From Onishia niordana (GTDB taxonomy: Bacteria; Pseudomonadota; Gammaproteobacteria; Pseudomonadales; Halomonadaceae), in contig NZ_SDSD01000002.1 in NCBI RefSeq assembly GCF_004798965.1, forward strand, positions 496,001 to 560,000: a stretch of 64,000 bases of DNA. The letters run 5' to 3'. The notes beneath the pieces are model-generated. The model ran no database searches and was not told where the DNA came from. It saw nothing but the letters and a program-made list of their open reading frames with translations. Position numbers and translations under genes: made by a program. This document shows, piece by piece, positions 40,073 to 48,918 of this stretch. How positions within the stretch are numbered: position 1 is the first letter of the stretch; every line of letters begins with the position of its first letter.

Positions 40073-41821
40073 ATGGCACTGCCTCCTCCCTCTGCGAAAC
40101 GCCCTCGCTGCGGCACCGGTATGCTCGCGGCCTGGCAAGCAGGCTATGGGCTTGGGGACCTACGCCATGACATTCTGGCCGGGCTGACCATCGGTATCGT
40201 AGCGGTACCGCTATCAATGGCCCTGGCCATCGCTACCGGAGTGGCGCCTCAGCACGGGCTCTATACCGCCATCGTCGCCGGCATCGTGATCTCCCTCACC
40301 GGCGGCTCGCGATTCAGCGTGTCTGGCCCCACCGCCGCCTTCGTGGTGATCCTGCTGCCTATCGTTCAGCACTATGGGCTTGGGGGGCTGTTGATCGCCA
40401 CGCTGATGGCGGGAATGATCCTGGTCGGCCTAGGGCTCGCCCGCCTGGGCGCACTGATTCAGTTCGTGCCTTACCCGGTGGTGCTTGGCTTTACCGCCGG
40501 CATCGCGGTCGTCATCGCTACCCTGCAGGTGCCGGACTTCCTCGGCCTCGAGGTGGCCAGGGGCGAGCACTTCACTGACAGCCTGGCGAATATCCTGGCC
40601 GCCTTGCCTGAGACTCGCTTGGCCGAGCTTGCCATCGGCGTCATCACCCTGGCGGTGATGCTGCTGTGGCCACGGCTGCGCACGCCGGTGCCCGCGCCGC
40701 TGGCGGGGCTGGTCGTCGGGGCACTGGCTGCCTACGTTGCCAATCACTGGTTGGGTGGCGACATCGCCACCATCGCCTCGCGCTTTGAGTGGAGCGTCGA
40801 GGGCGAGAGCGGCGTTGGCATCCCGCCTATCGCCCCGAGCTTCGCCCTGCCGTGGCATATGCCCAACGCCGACGGCGAACCACTGGCGGTGAACTTCGAG
40901 CTTATCCGCTCGCTGCTCGGTCCGGCCTTCGCCATCGCCATGCTGGCCGCCATCGAGTCACTTTTATGTGCGGTGGTTGCCGACGGCATGACCCGCACCC
41001 GGCATGATCCCAATGCCGAACTGATTGGCCTTGGGCTTGGCAACATCGCCGTGCCCTTCTTCGGCGGCATCACCGCCACCGGCGCCCTGGCACGCACCGC
41101 GACCAATATTCGCAGCGGCGCACGCTCGCCAATCGCCGCCGTGGTGCATGCGCTGGTGGTCCTGCTGGCGGTGATTGCGCTTGCCGGGCTGCTGGGGCTG
41201 GTGCCCATGACCTCGCTGGCCGCGCTGCTGTTCATCATCGCCTGGAACATGAGCGAAGCGCGGATGTTCGTGCACACCCTGCGCTCGTCTCCCGGGGGCG
41301 ATGTGGCGATCCTTGAGATCTGCTTCGCGCTGACGGTGCTGTTCGACATGGTGCTGGCGGTATCGGTGGGCATGGGTCTGGCCGCCGCCCTGTTCATTCG
41401 CCGCATGACGCAGGTGACCCAGACCACTGCCCGCCCACTCGATCGCCAGCCGGAGGTGCAGGACTTGCCGCCTCAAGTCGCGCTCTACGACATCAACGGC
41501 CCGATGTTTTTCGGCGTCGCCGACAAGGCCCTGTCGTCGCTGCAAATGGTCGACCCTGACATACGCATCGTGATGGTGGACATGCACGGCGTACCGAGCA
41601 TCGACGGCACGGCGCTCGTCGCTTTACGCCGCATGGTCGAGGAGATGCGCCGCCAGAACGTCGCCCTGATTCTGATCGGCCTGTCGCCCCGTCAGATCGT
41701 CAAGCTGCGCCGGGTCGGCATTCGCACCACCGCCGGCGAGCTGACGCACTGCGCGAGTCTGACCCGCGCCAGAACCGTGGCCCTGCGCTGGCTAGAGAAA
41801 GGCCGCACCGAACAGGCCTGA
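40073..41821 (+). CDS. dauA: SulP-family anion transporter, DauA-like
   Basis: 582 residues. A SulP membrane domain with GGSRFSVSGPTAAFVVILLP and GLGNIAVPFFGGITATGALA is followed by a C-terminal STAS domain (about residues 460-570; VDMHGVPSIDGTALVALRRM). Both membrane motifs closely resemble the E. coli C4-dicarboxylate carrier DauA (YchM). So succinate, fumarate or aspartate uptake is a better guess than sulfate. BicA-type bicarbonate uptake is an alternative. It is transcribed alone, with a hairpin after the stop. Confidence 0.86.
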   Translation: MALPPPSAKRPRCGTGMLAAWQAGYGLGDLRHDILAGLTIGIVAVPLSMALAIATGVAPQHGLYTAIVAGIVISLTGGSRFSVSGPTAAFVVILLPIVQHYGLGGLLIATLMAGMILVGLGLARLGALIQFVPYPVVLGFTAGIAVVIATLQVPDFLGLEVARGEHFTDSLANILAALPETRLAELAIGVITLAVMLLWPRLRTPVPAPLAGLVVGALAAYVANHWLGGDIATIASRFEWSVEGESGVGIPPIAPSFALPWHMPNADGEPLAVNFELIRSLLGPAFAIAMLAAIESLLCAVVADGMTRTRHDPNAELIGLGLGNIAVPFFGGITATGALARTATNIRSGARSPIAAVVHALVVLLAVIALAGLLGLVPMTSLAALLFIIAWNMSEARMFVHTLRSSPGGDVAILEICFALTVLFDMVLAVSVGMGLAAALFIRRMTQVTQTTARPLDRQPEVQDLPPQVALYDINGPMFFGVADKALSSLQMVDPDIRIVMVDMHGVPSIDGTALVALRRMVEEMRRQNVALILIGLSPRQIVKLRRVGIRTTAGELTHCASLTRARTVALRWLEKGRTEQA

Positions 41822-41864
41822 TTGCAGCCTGCCGGGCGTGGCAATGCGTTCGCGGCAGGCTGCA
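41822..41864 (+). terminator. Hairpin after dauA
   Basis: TGCAGCCTGCCG (41823-41834) pairs perfectly with CGGCAGGCTGCA (41853-41864) across an 18-nt loop, starting right at the dauA stop. No T-tract. Confidence 0.5.
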
Positions 41865-42003
41865 GGGAATAACACCAACTGGTAACATCCCCGTCGGTTA
41901 CCATTCTCACCTGTCACTTTGTCGCATTGATCCATTTTCTGGCCCTCATGCCGCAGGACCTGGACCTTTCACCGCAGGCCCTATTGACGCAAGGAGTCTT
42001 TGC

Positions 42004-43713
42004 TTGACCAGTCCCGCCAGCTTCCGACCGGCCAGTCTTTTTCGTCGCCTATCGCTGCACTTAAGTACATGGAGCGTACTGACCATCGGCATCGCCCTGA
42101 TCGTGGCCCTGCCGGTGATTGTGGTGCTGGCGCATATTCTGGTGCCCACCGATGGCATCTGGCAGCACCTGGCAAGCACGGTGCTGGGGCGCTATCTCAG
42201 CAACACCCTCTTCCTGGTGGTGACGGTAGGCCTTGGCACCTTCGTGATCGGCACCGGCACGGCCTGGCTAGTGGTGATGTGCCGCTTTCCCGGACGACGC
42301 CTGTTCGAGTGGGCGCTGCTGCTGCCGCTGGCGGTGCCGACCTATGTGATCGCCTATGCCTACACCGACTTCCTGCAATATGCAGGGCCGGTACAGACCT
42401 GGCTGCGCGAGGTCTTCGACTGGGGTCGCGGCGACTACTTCTTCCCCGATATCCGCTCATTGGGCGGCGCCGCGACGCTGATTACCCTGGTGCTCTATCC
42501 CTACGTCTACATGCTGACCCGGGCGGCCTTCCTCGAGCAGTCGGTGTGCGTGCTGGACGTGGGCCGCACCCTGGGACGCGGCCCCTGGCGGCTATTCACC
42601 AGCGTGGCGATTCCGCTAGCCAGGCCGGCGATCGTCGGCGGCGTATCACTTGCGCTGATGGAGACCCTCAATGAATTCGGCGCGGTGCAGTACTTCGGCG
42701 TCGACACCTTCACCACCGGGATTTACCGCACCTGGTTCGGCATGGGCGAGCAGGTCGCCGCTGCTCAGTTAGCGGCCTGCCTGCTCGCCTTCGTGATCAT
42801 CTTCGTGCTGCTCGAGCGCTGGTCGCGGGGCAAGCGGCGCTACTTTCATACCTCCGGGCGCTATCAGCAGCTCCCCGAGTTTCATCTTCGCGGCTGGCGG
42901 GGTGTGGCGGCCTGTGTGGCCTGCCTGGCGCCGATCATGGTGGGGTTCCTGATTCCCAGTGGCCTGCTGGGCTATCTCTCGGTGCGGGGCGGCGATGATC
43001 TGTTTGGTGCCCAGTTCCTGGAGTTCGCCGGCAATAGCCTGGTACTGGCGACCATCGCGGCCCTGGTAGCAGTGGGTCTGGCGCTGGTGCTCAGCTATGG
43101 GGCGCGCCTGAATCCGCGCCCGGTTACACGACTGGCCACCCGCATCGGCGCCATCGGCTATGCGGTACCCGGCTCGGTGGTGGCGGTCGGCATCCTGATC
43201 CCCTTCTCTTGGCTGGATCAGCGCATCAACGGCTTCATGGATGCACAATTCAACATGATGGTCGGTCTCCTGTTCAGTGGCACCGCCTTCATCCTGATCT
43301 ATGCCTATGTGGTGCGCTTTCTGGCGGTCTCCTTCAACGCCATCGAAGCGAGCCTTGGCAAGGTAACGCCGAGCATGGACGCCGCGGCCCGCACCCTGGG
43401 CCAGACCGCTGGCGGCACGCTGCGCAAGGTCCACACCCCGATCATCCGCGGCAGCCTCCTGGCCGCCGCGATCCTGGTGTTCGTGGACGTGATGAAGGAG
43501 CTGCCGGCGACCATCATCCTGCGGCCCTTCAACTTCGACACCCTGGCGGTGCGGGCCCACAACCTGGCCGCGGACGAGCGTCTCGCCGAGGCCTCCACCG
43601 CGTCGCTGACCATCGTGGCCGTGGGGATCATCCCGGTGATTCTGTTAAGCCTGGCGATCCGGGGCTCACGCCCCGGCAGTGGCGCCATCAGTGGCAAAGA
43701 CAAAGACCTGTGA
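42004..43713 (+). CDS. fbpB: Iron(III) ABC transporter permease (FbpB/SfuB type)
   Basis: 569 residues from TTG 42004, 10 bp after AAGGAG. Two binding-protein-dependent permease domains in tandem (about residues 60-270 and 340-555) give twelve spans. The EAA-like loops are LGRGPWRLFTSVAIPLARPA and LGQTAGGTLRKVHTPIIRGS. It forms the membrane channel of an Fe3+ uptake system. The ATPase gene faces it and overlaps its 3' end by 48 bp, and the binding-protein gene lies beyond, divergent from the ATPase gene. Confidence 0.9.
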   Translation: MTSPASFRPASLFRRLSLHLSTWSVLTIGIALIVALPVIVVLAHILVPTDGIWQHLASTVLGRYLSNTLFLVVTVGLGTFVIGTGTAWLVVMCRFPGRRLFEWALLLPLAVPTYVIAYAYTDFLQYAGPVQTWLREVFDWGRGDYFFPDIRSLGGAATLITLVLYPYVYMLTRAAFLEQSVCVLDVGRTLGRGPWRLFTSVAIPLARPAIVGGVSLALMETLNEFGAVQYFGVDTFTTGIYRTWFGMGEQVAAAQLAACLLAFVIIFVLLERWSRGKRRYFHTSGRYQQLPEFHLRGWRGVAACVACLAPIMVGFLIPSGLLGYLSVRGGDDLFGAQFLEFAGNSLVLATIAALVAVGLALVLSYGARLNPRPVTRLATRIGAIGYAVPGSVVAVGILIPFSWLDQRINGFMDAQFNMMVGLLFSGTAFILIYAYVVRFLAVSFNAIEASLGKVTPSMDAAARTLGQTAGGTLRKVHTPIIRGSLLAAAILVFVDVMKELPATIILRPFNFDTLAVRAHNLAADERLAEASTASLTIVAVGIIPVILLSLAIRGSRPGSGAISGKDKDL

Positions 43714-44793
43714 CGGATCCAGCTGGATAAGCACTGGTTGACCTTCTTCCGGCAGGAATACGCCCGGCACCCGGGCGTGGAGATGGGATTCCCAGCCATC
43801 CGCGTCATGGGCGCAGATATGCACGAGGCTTGATCGGCCCAGCAATTTGGCCATCACCACATGGCTGTGATGATCCGCAAGCGGCTCATCGAGGGTCACT
43901 ACCTTGAGGGCCTCGGGGCGAATCAACACCCGCACCGAGCTGCCATCCGCTATCTCGCTGACCGGCACATTACCCACCGGGGTCTTCACCTGCCCGCCTT
44001 GCACCTCACCGGCCATCTCGTTGACCTCCCCGAAGAAGGTCACCACGAAGGGGTCGCGCGGCGCACAGTAGAGCTCCAGTGGCGTGCCCATCTGCACGAT
44101 CTGGCCATCACGCATCAGCGCGATGCGATCGGCCATGAACATCGCCTCTTCCGGGTCGTGAGTGACCAACAGGGCCCCCGCCCCGACGCGCTTCAACACG
44201 TGCAGCGTATCGTCGCGAATGCGATCACGCAGGCGTGCATCCAGGCTCGAGAAGGGCTCGTCGAGTAGCATCAGTGACGGCGCCGGCGCCAGCGCACGGG
44301 CCAGTGCCACGCGCTGCTGCTGACCACCGGACAGCGTATGCGGATAGCTCTTGGCATAGGCCTGCATGCCCAGCTGCTCTAGTAGCTCCATGGCACGCGC
44401 ACGGCGCTGCTTGCCGGGCAGCGACTCCAGGCCGAAGGCGACGTTGTCGAGCACGGAGAGGTGCGGGAAGAGGGCTGAATCCTGAAAGGCCAGCCCCACA
44501 TTACGTTTCTCGGGCGGCACATGGGGTTTACCGGGGCGGCCGATGGGGCGGCCTCCCAGATCGACCCCCCCTTCCTGCACGGCCTCGAGGCCGGCGACAA
44601 TGCGCAGCAGCGTGGTCTTGCCGCAGCCCGATGGCCCCAACAAACAGACGACCTCGCCCTGCTCAACGTAAAGGCTGACATCCTCCACCGCCTGATGATG
44701 GCCATAAGTATGGCGGATGTGGTGCATGGCGAGGACAGGTGCCTCGCGGGAAACTTGGCGGTCGGGGTCGGTCGGGATCGCTTGGGCGTTCAT
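43666..44793 (-). CDS. fbpC: Iron(III) ABC transporter ATP-binding protein
   Basis: 375 residues from ATG 44793; ATGs 6 or 25 codons upstream cannot be excluded. Walker A CLLGPSGCGKTTLLRI, signature LSGGQQQRVALARALAP and Walker B SLMLLDEPFSSLDARL are intact, followed by a C-terminal TOBE_2 domain. It energises the FbpABC Fe3+ importer. It is convergent with fbpB: the last 48 bp of both genes overlap on opposite strands, which is unusual since the products act together. Confidence 0.9.
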   Translation of the reverse strand: MNAQAIPTDPDRQVSREAPVLAMHHIRHTYGHHQAVEDVSLYVEQGEVVCLLGPSGCGKTTLLRIVAGLEAVQEGGVDLGGRPIGRPGKPHVPPEKRNVGLAFQDSALFPHLSVLDNVAFGLESLPGKQRRARAMELLEQLGMQAYAKSYPHTLSGGQQQRVALARALAPAPSLMLLDEPFSSLDARLRDRIRDDTLHVLKRVGAGALLVTHDPEEAMFMADRIALMRDGQIVQMGTPLELYCAPRDPFVVTFFGEVNEMAGEVQGGQVKTPVGNVPVSEIADGSSVRVLIRPEALKVVTLDEPLADHHSHVVMAKLLGRSSLVHICAHDADGWESHLHARVPGVFLPEEGQPVLIQLDPSQVFVFATDGATAGA

Positions 44794-45067
44794 GGAAGCT
44801 CGTCGTCTCATTTCGTCCGTCTGCGGCAGGCGCCACAGCGTGAAAGCGGGAATGCGTCCTAAGTGCATGCCAGTCTACTCGTTTTATCCCCCCTTTCGCA
44901 CGCCACACCCGCATGACATGGATCAGTGCTATCACGCTTTCTCCGCCCCGTATCCACAAGATACTCGCCATCACAGTTGACGCTGCACGCAGGAAGCGCT
45001 TCAATGCAACCAGATTAATGCAACGCATTATCATTCCAATTCAGGTTCTATCTCCATGAGGTGTCCT
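44794..45067. promoter_or_regulatory. fbpC / fbpA divergent promoter with Fur box
   Basis: At 45014-45032 the sequence ATTAATGCAACGCATTATC matches the 19-bp Fur consensus at 13 positions, including all seven of its right end. It stands about 35 bp before fbpA. Its position suits iron repression of fbpA and perhaps of fbpC on the other side. Confidence 0.6.
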
Positions 45068-46096
45068 ATGCCCTTGCAGCGCCGTCACGTTATTCCCCTT
45101 GCCGCCCTGGTGGCAGGCTCTGCTGTTGCCAGTCAGGCCATGGCCGATTCCGTGAACGTCTATTCGGCACGTCACTATGACTCGGACCAGGCGCTTTATG
45201 ATGCCTTCACCGAGAAGACCGGCATCGACGTCAACGTGCTCGAGGGCAACTCCGACCAGCTGATCCAGCGCATCCTGCTGGAAGGCGAAGCCGGCCCCGC
45301 CGACATCATGATGACCGTGGACGCCGGACGCCTGTGGCGCGCCGAGGAAGAAGGCATCTTCGCCCCGGTCGATTCCGAGGTGCTCGACGAACGTTTGCCA
45401 GCCTCCATGCAGCATCCTGAGGGCGAGTGGTTCGGCTTCAGCCAGCGCGTACGGGCCATCTTCTACAACCCGGAAGCCATCGACGCGAGCGACATCGCCA
45501 GCTATGAGGACCTCGCCGACCCGAACCTCGAAGGTCGGGTATGTATCCGTTCCTCGAACAATATCTACAACCAGTCATTGCTGGCCTCGATGATCGCCCA
45601 CCACGGCGAGGAAGGCGCTGAAGAATGGGCCCAGGGCGTGGTCAACAACATGGCACGCGACCCCGAAGGCGGCGACACCGATCAGCTGCTCGGCGTGGCC
45701 AGCGGCGAGTGCGACGTGGCGGTCGCCAATCACTACTACTATGTGCGCCTGCTCAAGTCCGATAACGAGGCTGACCGCGAGGCCGCCGAGTCGATCAATA
45801 TCCTGTTCCCCAATCAGGAAGACCGCGGTGCCCACGTAAACGTCGGTGGCGCCGGCATGATCAAGGGCGCCCCGCACCCGGAAAACGCTCAGCGCTTCCT
45901 GGAATTCCTGGCCTCCGATCAAGCTCAGGAGCAGTTCGCCAAGGGCAACCACGAGTTCCCGGTGGTCGATGGCGTCGAGATCGACGAGGTATTGGCATCT
46001 TGGGGTGACTTCAAGCGTGATGACCTGAACGTCAGTCGGCTCGGCGAGAACAACCCCCAGGCAGTGCGTATCTTCGACCGCGTCGGCTGGCGTTAA
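45068..46096 (+). CDS. fbpA: Iron(III) ABC transporter substrate-binding protein
   Basis: 342 residues from ATG 45068, behind GAGGTGTCCT. A signal peptide ends at about AMADS. The mature part begins VNVYSARHYDSDQALYDAF, typical of the FbpA/FutA family, and carries the iron-binding tyrosine region VANHYYYVRLL. It captures Fe3+ in the periplasm for FbpBC. A Fur box precedes it and a strong terminator follows. Confidence 0.93.
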   Translation: MPLQRRHVIPLAALVAGSAVASQAMADSVNVYSARHYDSDQALYDAFTEKTGIDVNVLEGNSDQLIQRILLEGEAGPADIMMTVDAGRLWRAEEEGIFAPVDSEVLDERLPASMQHPEGEWFGFSQRVRAIFYNPEAIDASDIASYEDLADPNLEGRVCIRSSNNIYNQSLLASMIAHHGEEGAEEWAQGVVNNMARDPEGGDTDQLLGVASGECDVAVANHYYYVRLLKSDNEADREAAESINILFPNQEDRGAHVNVGGAGMIKGAPHPENAQRFLEFLASDQAQEQFAKGNHEFPVVDGVEIDEVLASWGDFKRDDLNVSRLGENNPQAVRIFDRVGWR

Positions 46097-46180
46097 GACT
46101 GGACAGGCAAGCCTGACGTCTTACCGGTGATACACCATCACATTGCCAGACCGCCGAACGTGGAATGTCATTAATGCAAA

Positions 46181-46212
46181 AAGGCCCGCGGCATCGCCGC
46201 GGGCCTTCTCGT
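46181..46212 (+). terminator. Terminator after fbpA
   Basis: Perfect 12-bp stem AAGGCCCGCGGC / GCCGCGGGCCTT with loop ATC, preceded by AAA. Confidence 0.75.
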
Positions 46213-46312
46213 ATCTGATCGGGTGTCACGGGCCTCGTCGCTATCACTCACTGCTTTCACTCACTTAAGGCGACACACACTGGCATTGGCGAGGAGCCAT
46301 TTCACTTCGCTA

Positions 46313-46591
46313 TCAAGATAGGCTGGAATTATTGTCACCAGGATCGGCCATGGCGTCCAACAACGCCTTGCGGTCAATTCCGTAAAAGTCGGCTTCGTGA
46401 ATCTCCATGCGGAATGTCGAGCCACATTCGTTGCAGTGACAGCGACGCTTTGGATAGCAGGGTCTGAAACGTCGCCATTCATTGGGCTGCCGCGTGACCT
46501 CTACCGCACCGCAAGAGCACAAGATGATATAGCCCCCGTGGGGCCCAGCCCCCAGCAACACATAACTCGCCTGCTCCTCGTCTTTTTTCAT
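46313..46591 (-). CDS. Small hypothetical protein with cysteine pairs
   Basis: 92 residues from ATG 46591 (GGGAT upstream), or 95 from 46600. Two Cys clusters, CSCGAV and CHCNECGSTF, look like a zinc ribbon. The rest (MKKDEEQASYVLLGAGPHGG) has no family I recognise. Both flanks are AT-richer than the genome, so this may be foreign. It lies between the fbpA terminator and a dehalogenase gene, sharing no partner. Expression not shown. Confidence 0.5.
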   Translation of the reverse strand: MKKDEEQASYVLLGAGPHGGYIILCSCGAVEVTRQPNEWRRFRPCYPKRRCHCNECGSTFRMEIHEADFYGIDRKALLDAMADPGDNNSSLS

Positions 46592-46859
46592 ATCCCACAT
46601 GCCTCTGGTGACATATCCGGTAAATCGCAGCAGACATGAACGGCCAGCAGGCCCCGGATCACACCAAGGTTGCCAGTCTTCTGTATAGCAAATACCTGAC
46701 GCCCGTTACTTGAACACTCAGTCAATAAAACTAACAGTTCGATACAAAAAACCGATATTACAACATCTCCATTCGCGGTGTTAGATATCCCACGACAATT
46801 TTGTGCACGCTTCACTACCCTAAGGGCCTGCCAACGAATCGCAGAACACGCCCGCAGGC

Positions 46860-47567
46860 TCAGCAGCCAAGTTGGTCGGCAAGCTCGCGCAGTGTCGACA
46901 CGTGCCAGTCATTGGCAGGCGAGCCCGACACGTCCTTGTGATGGGTGGCGCCAAACTCAGCGGGACGCTCGATGTAGGCGGTTGCAAGCCCGAGGCTTCG
47001 TGCACGGTCGAGATCGCTCTGGTGAGCTGCCACCATCATTACCGACGCAGGTGCTACGTCGAATACATCAGCGACACCTAAGTAGGTATCCGGGTGCGGC
47101 TTGTACTGGCGAAACACCTCCGCCGAGAGGATGCAGTCCCAGGGAAGCCCCGCACGCTTGGCCATGTTGGCAAGCAGGCCCAGGTTACCGTTGGAGAGCG
47201 TACACAGCGTGTAATGCCGCTTGAGGCGCGTGAGCCCTTCCACCGCATCCGGCCAGGGATCGAGCCGGTGCCACACCCGGTTGAGGTGTTGCTTGTCGGC
47301 TTCCGAGAGCGAGGTAATAGCGAAACGCGCCAGCACCTCATCGAGAATGCCGCGGTGCAGCTCATCGAGCCGCGTCCAGACCTGCTCACCGGACTTCACA
47401 CGCTGCATCGCCGGCTGATAGCCCGCCCGCCAGGCCAGCGCGAACTCGCCACCGTCGACTCCCAGCTCTAGCGCATCGACCTCACGCGCTATTGAGCCAT
47501 GCCAATCGACTACGGTGCCGAACACATCGAAAGCCAGTACTTCGATACTCTGCCCTGCCGCCATCAT
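46860..47567 (-). CDS. Haloacid dehalogenase, type II (HAD family)
   Basis: 235 residues. The nucleophile aspartate is in VLAFDVFGTVVDW (Asp 14), motif II is CTLSNGNLG, motif III is RQYKPHPDTY and motif IV is MMVAAHQSDLDRARSLG. This set defines L-2-haloacid dehalogenases, which release halide from 2-haloacids, but several family members act on other substrates. It is monocistronic, with AGGGGGA just before the ATG. Confidence 0.85.
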   Translation of the reverse strand: MMAAGQSIEVLAFDVFGTVVDWHGSIAREVDALELGVDGGEFALAWRAGYQPAMQRVKSGEQVWTRLDELHRGILDEVLARFAITSLSEADKQHLNRVWHRLDPWPDAVEGLTRLKRHYTLCTLSNGNLGLLANMAKRAGLPWDCILSAEVFRQYKPHPDTYLGVADVFDVAPASVMMVAAHQSDLDRARSLGLATAYIERPAEFGATHHKDVSGSPANDWHVSTLRELADQLGC

Positions 47568-47951
47568 TCCCCCTGCCGTGATCCCGGTGGCGTCTTAACG
47601 ACTGCTCGCTCCTGTTATCCTTCGCTGCGGCCTAGCCGTCCAGTCAGATATCCTCATCGACGCTTCGCGTACTGTGGCCTCAACCTCTCTATCGGCAGGT
47701 TGGGAAAATAATGTAAAAAAGGGAAAGCCTTATTCTCTCGTTTCGAGTCATTCGCTATCTTTTCATGAAACATTAGCCATCAAGTGCATGAAAAAGGACG
47801 ACTATCGACCCAAAGCGAACATCCCGGCAAAGGCAACAGGCGTTTATTGGTGCCATATAGGGCACGAAACAAGAATATTGGTCGCGCATCCTCGTTCAAA
47901 GGGTAAAACATGCGCACCACCTCATACTTGTTATCCGTGCAGGAGAACGTC
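47568..47951. other. Intergenic region, dehalogenase to VOC gene
   Basis: 384 bp with no convincing gene. The right half is AT-richer than the surroundings. A 93-codon open frame overlapping the VOC start has no ribosome-binding site and no family features. The promoters of both neighbours, which diverge, should lie here. Confidence 0.4.
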
Positions 47952-48311
47952 ATGAAGGAAACGGGGAAGATCAACTATGTCGAAATTCCGTCCAGGGATA
48001 TTGAGACGACGAAGGCATTCTTTGCTTCGGCTTTTGGATGGTCATTCGTCGATTATGGTCCCGATTATGTGGCTATTGAGAATGCCGGATTAGATGGCGG
48101 CTTTTACAAGTCCGATAAAATAGCCTCAACCGAGAGCGGTAGCGTACTGGTCGTTCTTTATAGCTCAGGGCTTGAGACAACGGTCAATAACGTCATATCG
48201 TCAGGCGGCAGGGTGGTTCAGGATATTTTCGATTTCCCCGGCGGCCGAAGATTTCACTTCACTGATCCCAATGGAAATGAGTTTGCTGTCTGGTCTGAGC
48301 CCAATCCATAA
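47952..48311 (+). CDS. VOC (glyoxalase/bleomycin-resistance) family protein
   Basis: 119 residues from ATG 47952, preceded by GGAGAACGTC. The vicinal-oxygen-chelate fold is recognisable in INYVEIPSRDIETTKAFFAS and FHFTDPNGNEFAVWSE. The latter contains the C-terminal Glu metal ligand. Function cannot be assigned further. Base composition is less GC-rich than the neighbours, suggesting later acquisition. Confidence 0.85.
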   Translation: MKETGKINYVEIPSRDIETTKAFFASAFGWSFVDYGPDYVAIENAGLDGGFYKSDKIASTESGSVLVVLYSSGLETTVNNVISSGGRVVQDIFDFPGGRRFHFTDPNGNEFAVWSEPNP

Positions 48312-48538
48312 CCCAATCATTACTTATGTCCCATACGGTCGCCGGGCCTCGGTGCACTCGACCGTTTATGGCGGGCACCCTATATCAGGAAAGTATCAAC
48401 ACCTGCTCTTGGCCCAAAGCCACTACCCAGCCAGTAGGCACCAAACGGCTATGCTTCAGGTCCAGACTATGAGCACGCCGCGAAAACACTCCAATGCTGG
48501 CGTATGATGCTGGCATATCCCTCTAACCACGGATTTCC

Positions 48539-48832
48539 ATGACGCCCATCGAAGCCAAGAACCTGCCGGTATCCGAGGTCGCCTGCTCGAACTGTCAGGC
48601 CTGCTGCTGTCGCCTGGAGGTGGTCATCTTGACCGACACCGGGGTGCCGGAACGCCACATCGAGGTAGACGAGTGGGGCGCAGAGACCATGCGCCGCCTG
48701 GACGATGGCTGGTGCTCAGCACTCGATCGCGACACCTTGATGTGCTCGATCTATGAAAACCGGCCGCTGATTTGCCGGGAATTCGAAGTGGCCTCGGATG
48801 AATGCCTCGCCGAACGCGCCGCCAGCATGTAG
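48539..48832 (+). CDS. YkgJ-family cysteine cluster protein
   Basis: 97 residues. The pattern CSNCQACCCRLE at the N-terminus and the later CSALDRDTLMCSIYENRPLICREF form the CxBx-type cysteine cluster of YkgJ proteins, probably binding zinc or an iron-sulfur centre. Function in the family is not settled. It is convergent with polA. Confidence 0.85.
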   Translation: MTPIEAKNLPVSEVACSNCQACCCRLEVVILTDTGVPERHIEVDEWGAETMRRLDDGWCSALDRDTLMCSIYENRPLICREFEVASDECLAERAASM

Positions 48833-48918
48833 CCGCGTGCTTGGCGCTCACTTTCCGGCGAGCTTAGCCTCAGCGGGCATGGGCCCGATCGGTCTCGGGC
48901 CACGCCCTGCCCCCTGCC

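Noticed and set aside
47674..47955. 93-codon frame overlapping the VOC gene start
   Set aside because: No start signal; composition irregular; the VOC gene has its own good ribosome-binding site there.
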